Shown piece by piece: positions 8,296 through 15,871 of a stretch of DNA of 64,000 bases (position 1 is its first letter; every line of letters starts with the position of its first letter). The DNA lies in contig CALFWZ010000054.1 in assembly GCA_937928405.1 (NCBI GenBank), positions 62,001 to 126,000 of the forward strand, in the 5' to 3' direction. The position numbers and the translations under genes are program-made. The notes under the pieces are model-generated. The model did no database searches. It was not told the DNA's origin and was given only the letters and a program-made list of their open reading frames with translations. The DNA comes from an uncultured Saprospiraceae bacterium. GTDB taxonomy: Bacteria > Bacteroidota > Bacteroidia > Chitinophagales > Saprospiraceae.

Positions 8296-9066
8296 TTAAG
8301 AAGTAACTAACTGCTTTGATTTTTGGTAGCCGTAGGTAGCTGCCCCAATAATTCCTGCTTCGTTTTTTAATTCGGCAGGAACTACTTCCGTTTTTATTTT
8401 AATTTTCTTTTTAAAATTATCAAATTTTTTGCTGCTTCCTCCTCCGAGAATAATGAGGTTGGGAGAAGTAATTCTTTCTAATACTTCTAAGTATTCGTTA
8501 AAACGTTTACCGAAATCATTCCAAGATAAATCTTTCTTTTTTCGAACGGAATCTGCGGCATAAGCTTCGGCCACTTTGGATTGATCCTTTAAATAAAAAT
8601 GACCAAATTCTGTGTTTGGAATTAGTTTACCATCTATAAACATAGCCGATCCGAGTCCAGTACCAATCGTAATGAGTATGACGACTCCTTTTTTATCTTT
8701 TCCCAATCCAAAACTCATCTCTGCTACGCCAGCTGCGTCCGCATCGTTGGTAACAAATACCGGACAACCTGCTTCCTCACCAAAGACTTCACTAATATTT
8801 ACACCGATCCATGATTTATCAATATTAGAAGCGCTTTTGGCGACATTGTTTTTGATGATTGCCGGAAAACCACAACCTACCGGGCCAGCGTAATCAAAGT
8901 GTTCAACGATTTGGTGGAAGGCCTTTGCCATGTTTTCTGGTGTAGCAGGAGAAGGAGTGGGAACACGGAAACGGTCGGTTACCATTTCACCAGTACTCAT
9001 ATTGACAAGACCACCTTTGATACCTGAGGCTCCTACATCTACACCAAGAATTAATTTTTTCGACAT
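8296..9066 (-). CDS. ppgK: Polyphosphate glucokinase (ROK fold)
   Basis: A 256-residue cytoplasmic enzyme predicted to phosphorylate glucose using polyphosphate or ATP. Motifs: N-terminal phosphate loop GVDVGASGIKGG (residues about 8-19), VTNDADAAG with the catalytic aspartate, ITIGTGLGS, and EFGH. It lacks the cysteine-rich zinc motif of regulatory ROK proteins and has the short length typical of PPGK enzymes. It has no DNA-binding domain. The neighbouring genes give no further hint. The donor preference (polyphosphate versus ATP) is known for the family but not provable here. Confidence 0.85.
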   Translation of the reverse strand: MSKKLILGVDVGASGIKGGLVNMSTGEMVTDRFRVPTPSPATPENMAKAFHQIVEHFDYAGPVGCGFPAIIKNNVAKSASNIDKSWIGVNISEVFGEEAGCPVFVTNDADAAGVAEMSFGLGKDKKGVVILITIGTGLGSAMFIDGKLIPNTEFGHFYLKDQSKVAEAYAADSVRKKKDLSWNDFGKRFNEYLEVLERITSPNLIILGGGSSKKFDNFKKKIKIKTEVVPAELKNEAGIIGAATYGYQKSKQLVTS

Positions 9067-9107
9067 GTTAAAAATGGTTCTTTTTTAAGTTTGTGACTGT
9101 TTTTATT

Positions 9108-9177
9108 GGCTGGTTGGCTTTTTTACTTGTGTATTTATGGTAATAGGCCAACTAGCTAAACAGCTTAGATTATGCGC
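9108..9177. repeat. Dispersed palindromic element A
   Basis: GGCTGGTTGGC (9108-9118) faces GGCCAACTAGCTAAACAGC (9146-9164), followed by ATTATGCGC (9169-9177). The reverse complement of the second block matches 15 of 19 bases of a block in the element near 18.0 kb, and ATTATGCG occurs in that element's loop. It lies between ppgK and the PKD-cyclophilin gene. Confidence 0.55.
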
Positions 9178-9180
9178 TTA

Positions 9181-10062
9181 TTAATTGATAGGTCTAATTT
9201 TCATTTTGATATCCATTTTAGGACGATCACCGGGGGCGGTTGCCGTGGCAGCGATTTTATCCAAAACGTCGAGACCTTCTATTACTTGTCCAAATACGGT
9301 ATATTCCTGATCAAGTTGCGGTGTTCCACCCTGTGTGGTGTAAATTTTTCGCTGCTCGGGCGTATAACTAATGTCTTTCTGTGCTTCCATCATATCTAAT
9401 TGACTATCGCTTAGTTTTCGTCCTTGAACGATATAAAACTGTGATCCAGATGATTTTTTCTTTGGATTATTAGTACGAGCCGCTGCGAGCGCTCCTTTAA
9501 CGTGTGCTAGGGTATCAACAAACTCTGCTGGAATTTGGTAACCTGGTCCTCCGTTACCCAATTGCTTTTTGGGGGTGGCATTACGGGATTGTGGATCACC
9601 ACCTTGAATCATAAAGCCATTAATAACCCGATGAAAAAGCAGGTCATCATAAAATCCTTCTTCGGCCAATTTTAAAAAATTATCACGGTGCTGTGGGGTA
9701 GCGTCGTATAAGATGGCCTTCATGGTCCCAAGCGTTGTTTCAATTTCTACTAAACAAACCTTCGGTTGTTCAATTGTCAATTGTTTATTGATGGTAGCGA
9801 CTTTACCTCCTTTCATGGCTTTGAGCGAAACAACGTATTTACCAGAAGATTTAAAGGTGTGCTGAGGTGCGGCTTCGTTACTAGTAGTGCCATCGCCAAA
9901 ATTCCACTCGTAAGAATCCGCGTTTTTAGATTGATTATCAAAAGTAACGACCGCTGGAGCAGGTTTTTCAGGTTCGGTAAAACCAAAGTTTGCGATGGTC
10001 TTTGCACAAGAACTGAAAAACAGGAGTGTGGAGATGAAAAGTAAAAATCGAAATAACTGCAT
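9181..10062 (-). CDS. Peptidyl-prolyl isomerase (cyclophilin) lipoprotein with N-terminal PKD domain
   Basis: A 293-residue lipoprotein (signal ending LFFSSCAK). Residues about 35-100 form a PKD-type Ig fold (SYEWNFGDGTTSNEAAPQHT). Residues about 105-293 form a cyclophilin domain with FHRVINGFMIQGGDPQSRN and FGQVIEGLDVLDKIA. Cyclophilins catalyse cis-trans isomerisation of prolyl bonds, here probably in the periplasm or at the cell surface. A second cyclophilin lipoprotein lies 42 bases upstream on the same strand, so the pair looks like a tandem duplication with later gain of the PKD domain. Confidence 0.88.
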   Translation of the reverse strand: MQLFRFLLFISTLLFFSSCAKTIANFGFTEPEKPAPAVVTFDNQSKNADSYEWNFGDGTTSNEAAPQHTFKSSGKYVVSLKAMKGGKVATINKQLTIEQPKVCLVEIETTLGTMKAILYDATPQHRDNFLKLAEEGFYDDLLFHRVINGFMIQGGDPQSRNATPKKQLGNGGPGYQIPAEFVDTLAHVKGALAAARTNNPKKKSSGSQFYIVQGRKLSDSQLDMMEAQKDISYTPEQRKIYTTQGGTPQLDQEYTVFGQVIEGLDVLDKIAATATAPGDRPKMDIKMKIRPIN

Positions 10063-10104
10063 AGGAAATATTTAGCGAAGGCTTTTAAAATTTGACGTTG
10101 AAAA

Positions 10105-10752
10105 TTATTTTACAATACTGACTTTCATTTTGACATCTTCTTTTGGACGGTTACCTAGATTTGTATCTCTTGGCAGGCTACAGATTTTTTCAACGACTTC
10201 TAATCCTTCGACCACTTCTCCAAAAACGGTATAGTCCATATCTAGGAATGGTGCTCCTCCAACTTCTGCATATTTTGCCCGTTGTGCTTCGTTATAGGTG
10301 AAACTAAACTTTTTCTCTTGCATATTTAGGATGACATCTTCTACGGGTTTTCCATCTACAATATAAAACTGTGAACCAGAAGATTTTCTTTCTGGATTAC
10401 CATTACGGGCTGCCGCCAAGGCACCTTTATAATGTAAGTGACCAAACTCTGCTGGTACTTGGTAACCGGGACCTCCACTACCAAATGGACGACCTGGGCC
10501 TCCATCGCGAGAATCAGGGTCACCACCTTGCATCATAAAACCTGGGATAATCCGATGAAAGAGTAAGTCATCATAAAAACCTTCGTTGGCCAATTTGATG
10601 AAATTTGCTTTGTGTAATGGTGTATCATCGTACAATATGACTTTGATATCTCCGTGATTGGTTTCGATCAGAGCGTATGTACTTTTGTCTTTATTAGTAC
10701 AAGCGGAGGATACCATTAAAAATAGTAGGATGGGTAAGAGTAATTTTTTCAT
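10105..10752 (-). CDS. Peptidyl-prolyl isomerase (cyclophilin) lipoprotein
   Basis: A 215-residue lipoprotein: the signal peptide ends VSSACTNK. It is followed directly by a cyclophilin domain (residues about 26-215) with FHRIIPGFMMQGGDPDSRDG, SSGSQFYIV and FGEVVEGLEVVEKIC. The active-site arginine of the FHR segment is present. It is close in sequence to the next gene downstream but lacks the PKD domain. It lies 13 bases after a small conserved hypothetical gene, so these three minus-strand genes are probably one transcript, driven by the promoter at 11142-11149. Confidence 0.9.
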   Translation of the reverse strand: MKKLLLPILLFLMVSSACTNKDKSTYALIETNHGDIKVILYDDTPLHKANFIKLANEGFYDDLLFHRIIPGFMMQGGDPDSRDGGPGRPFGSGGPGYQVPAEFGHLHYKGALAAARNGNPERKSSGSQFYIVDGKPVEDVILNMQEKKFSFTYNEAQRAKYAEVGGAPFLDMDYTVFGEVVEGLEVVEKICSLPRDTNLGNRPKEDVKMKVSIVK

Positions 10753-10765
10753 TATGTAAATGTGC

Positions 10766-11122
10766 TTAGTTAGATTGTTTTTTTTCAGTGGCGAAATACT
10801 GGATTATTTTTTCCTTAAGCAGTGACTCTTGATTTTTTACGCCTTTCATGGTGAATCCTCTTAGTGCCTTCCAGTGAGGCCAGCCGTCGGCATCGCGTCC
10901 CTCAAATTCGTAATAACCGTCAATACTCAATAGTCGACAGACAGCAATATGCATTAGATCCTGTTTTTCTTCCTTGGTAAATTTTTCTTGCCAGCGCCCC
11001 AATTCTTGGATTCCAATCATAAAAAGAATGCCATTTAGATTGGGGAGTTCGGTTTTACCCAAGCTATCTTTTATATAGTGTCGGACTTCCAACCATTTAA
11101 AATTGAGTTCCCACTCTTCCAT
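10766..11122 (-). CDS. Small cytoplasmic protein of unknown function
   Basis: A 118-residue soluble protein that I do not assign to a named family. It is rich in W, E and K. Visible segments are FKWLEVRHYIKDSLGKTELP near the start and DGYYEFEGRDADGWPHWKAL in the second half. No signal peptide, membrane helix or metal motif is seen. It is the first gene of a three-gene minus-strand unit with the two cyclophilin lipoproteins; the co-transcription does not by itself suggest a role. Confidence 0.7.
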   Translation of the reverse strand: MEEWELNFKWLEVRHYIKDSLGKTELPNLNGILFMIGIQELGRWQEKFTKEEKQDLMHIAVCRLLSIDGYYEFEGRDADGWPHWKALRGFTMKGVKNQESLLKEKIIQYFATEKKQSN

Positions 11123-11141
11123 TGTTTTAATTTTTAGAGTA

Positions 11142-11149
11142 CAAATATA
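11142..11149 (-). promoter_or_regulatory. -7 element for the cyclophilin operon
   Basis: CAAATATA on the plus strand reads TATATTTG on the minus strand, an exact TAnnTTTG match, 20 bases upstream of the start at 11122. The -33 element is not clear. Confidence 0.55.
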
Positions 11150-11326
11150 CCCATTACGAAGTGGTTTAGGCGAATATAACGACTTTAATTTTGCTTAGAT
11201 CGAGACAGAAAAAGTAGACAATGCCTCAGCATTGGCGAGGCTTTCTAACACTAAGTTAGGTGAAATTAAAGCATCAGATAAAATCTAAAACCATTTTGGA
11301 TGGGGTATAAACGAATGGTTTGGGAA

Positions 11327-12544
11327 TTAATCTGCCGCTATAATGGCTGGTACTCTGGCGGCCCGAAAGGCAGCCGGTAGAGACGCAATGAGCGTAATGG
11401 CCAGAACGGTAATTGCGACTACGACAAAATCGGGAAGACGCATACTGATCGGATAGGCATCGACCACAAATCCTGCCGGAATAGGAACAATTCCAAAGGT
11501 TTTTTGGGCGATGTAGAAAGCGACGGCAAAAAAGAATCCAAGTAACATCCCTAAAATCCCCAGTAGGATACCTTCACTTAAAAATATTTGTCGAACTATT
11601 TTTCGGGTGGCACCCATGGAACGGAGAATAGATATATCTTGCTTTTTATCTAACACAATCATCCAGAGTGCACCAATCATATTAAAGGCTACTAGAATTA
11701 ACGTTAGACAAAGAATGGCATAGCTCATCCATTTTTCAATATTCATAATTTTAAAAAAAGCTTCATCCTGCTGATAACGATCTTTGACCGTAAATTTGTC
11801 TCCCACGATTTTTCTAATCTCGGCAGCACTGCTTTGTGGGTCTGCCTCTGGGGATAGCTGAATTTCCAACGCACCGATTTTATTTTTTTGTTCTAATATC
11901 TTTTGGGCAAAAGAAAGCGAACTAAGAATATATTGACTATCGAAATCTTGCTGAATGACAAAAGTTCCGGAAGGGTATATCAGTTTTTTGTTGAATGGTT
12001 TTGATAGTGGACCACTGTTTTTTCTTTTGGCCATATAAACTTCTAGGGCAGATAAGTAGTCCCCTACGTTGACGGATAGTCGGTTTCGAATTCCTACGCC
12101 GAGTACAGCCATCTCTCGTTTTCCATCCTGAAATCGATAAGTTCCTTCCCGTAGGGTGGAGTCAATGCCTGTTACATTTTTGTAATTATCGTCTACCCCT
12201 TTTAGGATGCCAATGCTTTCGTTTTTATTATAAATAAATAATGCTGTTTCTTCGATGGTCTGCGAAACGATGGAAACCGTAGGTAAAGCCGCTATTTTTC
12301 CAATCATTACCGTATCTACTTCGAAGGTTTTTCCCTCCGTAATCGTCACCTTGATATCTGGATTGAAATTGCTAAACAATCCAGTAATTAAATCTTCAAA
12401 ACCATTAAAGACAGAAAGGACGAGGATAAGGGCTGCTGTTCCAACGGAAATACCAAAGACAGAAATGCCGGAAATGATATTGATGGCGTTGGTGCTCTTT
12501 TTAGCAAAAAGATAACGTCGGGCTATTTTTAGCGGTAGGTTCAT
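11327..12544 (-). CDS. LolC/E-type ABC transporter permease (FtsX fold)
   Basis: A 405-residue inner-membrane protein. One helix lies near the N-terminus (residues about 22-45, ISVFGISVGTAALILVLSVF). A large periplasmic domain covers about 50-265, followed by three C-terminal helices (about 270-295, 320-345, 370-395). The last part carries the FtsX-type segment LRSMGATRKIVRQIFLSEG. Family members work with an ATPase (LolD-like) to release lipoproteins from the inner membrane. No ATPase gene is adjacent, so the partner must lie elsewhere. It is a single minus-strand gene. Confidence 0.85.
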   Translation of the reverse strand: MNLPLKIARRYLFAKKSTNAINIISGISVFGISVGTAALILVLSVFNGFEDLITGLFSNFNPDIKVTITEGKTFEVDTVMIGKIAALPTVSIVSQTIEETALFIYNKNESIGILKGVDDNYKNVTGIDSTLREGTYRFQDGKREMAVLGVGIRNRLSVNVGDYLSALEVYMAKRKNSGPLSKPFNKKLIYPSGTFVIQQDFDSQYILSSLSFAQKILEQKNKIGALEIQLSPEADPQSSAAEIRKIVGDKFTVKDRYQQDEAFFKIMNIEKWMSYAILCLTLILVAFNMIGALWMIVLDKKQDISILRSMGATRKIVRQIFLSEGILLGILGMLLGFFFAVAFYIAQKTFGIVPIPAGFVVDAYPISMRLPDFVVVAITVLAITLIASLPAAFRAARVPAIIAAD

Positions 12545-12598
12545 TTAGAAAATTGTATCTGTAAATATAGCTATTTCTTGGATAGTAATGTGGGACAT

Positions 12599-12784
12599 TG
12601 AGGAATATTGAATATCCAATATTGATTAAGTGAATATTGAATTTTTGTTCAGTTAAGCGGTCTTTTTTTATTAAAAATTTACCACTCTTCAAAAAATATG
12701 ATTGGTCAAATTTGAAAATAAGAAGGATAGATTTTACGATAGAAGAGCGCAATGAATATTCGTAATTGGATATTGAATATTCCT
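12599..12784. repeat. Intergenic segment bounded by inverted GAGGAATATTGAATATCCAA-type words
   Basis: GGAATATTGAATATCCAAT at about 12602-12620 reappears inverted at about 12764-12783 with one or two changes. Further GAATATTGAAT words lie inside. Similar words recur at 41611-41648. The segment fills the gap between the stop side of the GH3 fusion gene and the start of the permease gene. No coding potential is seen. Confidence 0.55.
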
Positions 12785-15697
12785 CTAGAGCGCAGTATCC
12801 AGTGCTTGATAAATTACCTCTTGAATCCGAGGACGATAATCGTCGCGTCCCAACTTATTATTACGCATAGAAGGATAGGTTCGATTAGAAAGGAAAATAT
12901 AAATCAGATTTTGGTCGGGATCGGTCCAGACGCAGGTACCCGTAAAACCTAGATGGCCGAAAGTATTGACGGAAGCCAGATTGCTCATATTCTGCGAGCG
13001 ACTAGGATCGAGCTCGCGCATATCAAAGCCAATGCCTCGACGAGTATCACCGCTATGACGAGTTGTGAAAGTCTGTACTGTACTAGGCTGCAATAATTGT
13101 TGTCCACCATAATATCCACCGTTGAGTAACATCTGCATGATCACGGCTAGGTCGGTTGCTGTAGAGAACAATCCCGCGTGACCGCTAACACCTCCAAGCA
13201 TCGCCGCTCCCATATCATGTACATAGCCTTGCACGCGTTGACGGCGCCAGTACTTGTCTTCTTCCGTCGGAACGATGCGTTGAATGGGATATTTTTTCCA
13301 AGGATTAAAACTGGTGTTGGATAAACCGAGTGGTTGATAAAAATTTCTATCGGCATATTGATCGAGTGCCATTCCCGCCTTATTTTTTACCATCCGTTCT
13401 ACCAAATAAAACCCGAGATCGCTGTATTTATAATTGCGATTATCGCGGAGCGGAGAACGAAATATTTGATTCCACATCGTATCTCTAAAACTAGAGAGCA
13501 TAAATAATTTGCTGGTCACCGGAACAAAAAAATTACCATTTAATTCCTTTTTATAAATTTTATTAGAAGGCCGAGGATTCCGTTTAGAGCCGCTAACGGT
13601 TTGTTCAAAAAAAGGAATCCAAGGTTTAAGGCCTGCTTTATGGGCCATGATATCATAAATGGCCAAATCCCTTTTGTCCGTACTTTGTAACTCCGGAATA
13701 TAAGTGCTCATTGGCTGATAAATGTTGACCGTCCCTTCTTCGTAAAGCTTCATAGTAGAAAGGGTTCCTGCCGCAATTTTAGTGATAGAAGCAAGATCAA
13801 AAATATCGTCTTTTTTAGTTTTTGTTCGTTTGGAATAAGTATGATGTCCGTAAGCACGATGAAAAACAATCTTGTTATCCTTCGCAACGAGCACCACACA
13901 ACCGGGCGTTGCTTTGGTCGCAATAGCATCTTTTGCAAGGTCATCAATCTGATTTAGAACCAGACTATTTAATCCCACACTTTCTGGAATATCATACCCA
14001 AAACGAAAGAGTGGATTGGTGGTAACCCCATCGTTAAAACGCGACCGTGGAGATGCGGTGACGGGTAAACGACCATTGATGCCTGTCGCTCCAAAGATTG
14101 CTTGTGCGGCTGATTCTTGCACTATCTCATCGTCGTCATAAGCCATCAAAATATTATTCAAATTGTCAAAATATTCTAAACTATACGGATTGCCAAAAAC
14201 GACCAATAAGACGTTATTTTGTTGCCCTAGTTTTTCTAAAAAATCCCGCGTGCTGCCAGAAATTCCAAATCCTTTGGAGGCTCTGCTGTTCATGTCGTGG
14301 AGGCTAACGATGACTAAATCTTGTGATTTAAACTGCTGCAATAATTGAGTGCTTTTACTATTGGTAATTGCTTTGTCAATATTTGTTTGAGAAAATGCTC
14401 CATATTTAGCGAAGGCGTTTTGAAATGGCGTCCGCGTTTTCTTACCAATACTTAATACACTGATTTTTTTATTTTTTATTTCCTGAATAGGAACAATCTG
14501 CTGGTCGTTGCGAACGAGCGTGAGGGCATTGTCGATCAGTTTTCTTTTTAGCACTTGAGCGGCAGGTGTATTGAGATCGGCGCGTAAATTGGTAGTGGAT
14601 ACCCGTTGAGGTGTAGAGATTCCCAAGTCGTATTTTGCTCTTAAAACTCGACGTACTTTTTCATCCACATCGCTAGCAGATAACTCACCTGAAGCGAGGT
14701 AGTTTTTGATTTCTTTGAGTGCCGCTGGTACATCCTGTGGTAATAATAAAATATCGTTGCCAGCCACCAGCGCTTTTGCTTCTACTTCTCCATTACGGTA
14801 ATGTTTGGTAACCCCTTTCATCCCTAAACCATCCGTAAAAATCAGACCGTCAAAACCGATTTCTTGTTTTAAAATCTCATTAACCGCACGAGGCGAAAGG
14901 GTAGTGGGCCGGTTGGTGGTCGCATCGATGGCCGGAACGTGTAAATGGGCAATCATCATGCTCTGCATGCCGTGTTGAGCGAGTAATCGAAACGGAAACA
15001 TTTCGATGCTATCGAGTCGTGGCATAGCATGATTGATGATGGGTAGGTCATAATGCGAATCAACATTGGTATCGCCATGTCCGGGGAAGTGTTTGGCGCA
15101 AGCCATCAAATTTCCATCCTGCATACCTTTCATGTACATATAGGATTTGGCGGCAACATTATAGCGATCCTCACCAAATGAACGATAATTAATAACTGGA
15201 TTCGCTTTATTATTATTGATATCTACGACGGGTGCAAAATTGACATGAACGCCTAAACGACGACATTGTCTAGCGACTTCTTGTCCCATATCGTAGAGTA
15301 GATTATTATTTTGAATCGCCCCGAGTGTCAGATTGTGAGGAAAGCTGATGGTCGAAGATTTTAGGCGCATGCCTAAACCCCATTCTGCGTCCATTGAAAT
15401 CATCAGCGGAACCTTACTCAATTGCTGATATTTGTTGGTCAGTTCTGCCTGTTTCTCAGGCGTTCCCTGAAAAAAGCAAAGACCACCGACTTGATAGTCC
15501 CGTACTAGCTTGGTTACTTTGGCAATATGCTCGGGCCCTTTATCAGAGTGCGCACGGATCATAAATAATTGGGCGATCCGCTGATCTTCGGTCAGGGAAT
15601 TAAACATACTTTCTACCCAAGCTTCACGTGCATCGTTAGACGGGTTGGTCGCACTGAGGAAAAGTAGGCAGAGTAATACTGTTAAGAAGGGTTTCAT
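12785..15697 (-). CDS. NagZ-like GH3 beta-N-acetylhexosaminidase fused to a class C beta-lactamase-fold domain
   Basis: A 970-residue exported protein with a signal peptide (residues 1-20). Residues about 30-365 are a GH3 domain with the NagZ motif KHFPGHGDTNVDSH near 202 and FTDGLGM near 288. Residues about 380-590 resemble a GH3 C-terminal domain. Residues about 610-965 are a serine beta-lactamase/esterase fold with SITK as S-x-x-K, YSD as Y-x-N-like, and GHLGFTGT as the third box. NagZ trims N-acetylglucosamine from peptidoglycan fragments; the second domain could act on peptide or ester parts. I infer a role in cell-wall turnover in the periplasm. It is a single gene. Confidence 0.88.
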   Translation of the reverse strand: MKPFLTVLLCLLFLSATNPSNDAREAWVESMFNSLTEDQRIAQLFMIRAHSDKGPEHIAKVTKLVRDYQVGGLCFFQGTPEKQAELTNKYQQLSKVPLMISMDAEWGLGMRLKSSTISFPHNLTLGAIQNNNLLYDMGQEVARQCRRLGVHVNFAPVVDINNNKANPVINYRSFGEDRYNVAAKSYMYMKGMQDGNLMACAKHFPGHGDTNVDSHYDLPIINHAMPRLDSIEMFPFRLLAQHGMQSMMIAHLHVPAIDATTNRPTTLSPRAVNEILKQEIGFDGLIFTDGLGMKGVTKHYRNGEVEAKALVAGNDILLLPQDVPAALKEIKNYLASGELSASDVDEKVRRVLRAKYDLGISTPQRVSTTNLRADLNTPAAQVLKRKLIDNALTLVRNDQQIVPIQEIKNKKISVLSIGKKTRTPFQNAFAKYGAFSQTNIDKAITNSKSTQLLQQFKSQDLVIVSLHDMNSRASKGFGISGSTRDFLEKLGQQNNVLLVVFGNPYSLEYFDNLNNILMAYDDDEIVQESAAQAIFGATGINGRLPVTASPRSRFNDGVTTNPLFRFGYDIPESVGLNSLVLNQIDDLAKDAIATKATPGCVVLVAKDNKIVFHRAYGHHTYSKRTKTKKDDIFDLASITKIAAGTLSTMKLYEEGTVNIYQPMSTYIPELQSTDKRDLAIYDIMAHKAGLKPWIPFFEQTVSGSKRNPRPSNKIYKKELNGNFFVPVTSKLFMLSSFRDTMWNQIFRSPLRDNRNYKYSDLGFYLVERMVKNKAGMALDQYADRNFYQPLGLSNTSFNPWKKYPIQRIVPTEEDKYWRRQRVQGYVHDMGAAMLGGVSGHAGLFSTATDLAVIMQMLLNGGYYGGQQLLQPSTVQTFTTRHSGDTRRGIGFDMRELDPSRSQNMSNLASVNTFGHLGFTGTCVWTDPDQNLIYIFLSNRTYPSMRNNKLGRDDYRPRIQEVIYQALDTAL

Positions 15698-15839
15698 GTT
15701 TGTTAGTTGTATCAGTTGTTTATTAGTTAATCGCTCGGATCGGTAAATTGGTAAACCGACAAGAGAAGTCTGCTTTTTGTATAAACGTTTTTAGGAGCTT
15801 TGTATTATTGTGAAATTCGAAATGAGCTATTGAGTTTCT

Positions 15840-15866
15840 AATAACTCAAAAATCAATAACTCAAAA
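15840..15866. repeat. Short direct repeat of AATAACTCAAAA
   Basis: The 12-base word occurs at 15840-15851 and 15855-15866 and can also pair with TTGAGTT just upstream. On the minus strand this is downstream of the TMTC-like gene, so it may serve as a weak terminator. It is another short-word repeat between genes. Confidence 0.5.
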
Positions 15867-15871
15867 CTTCA

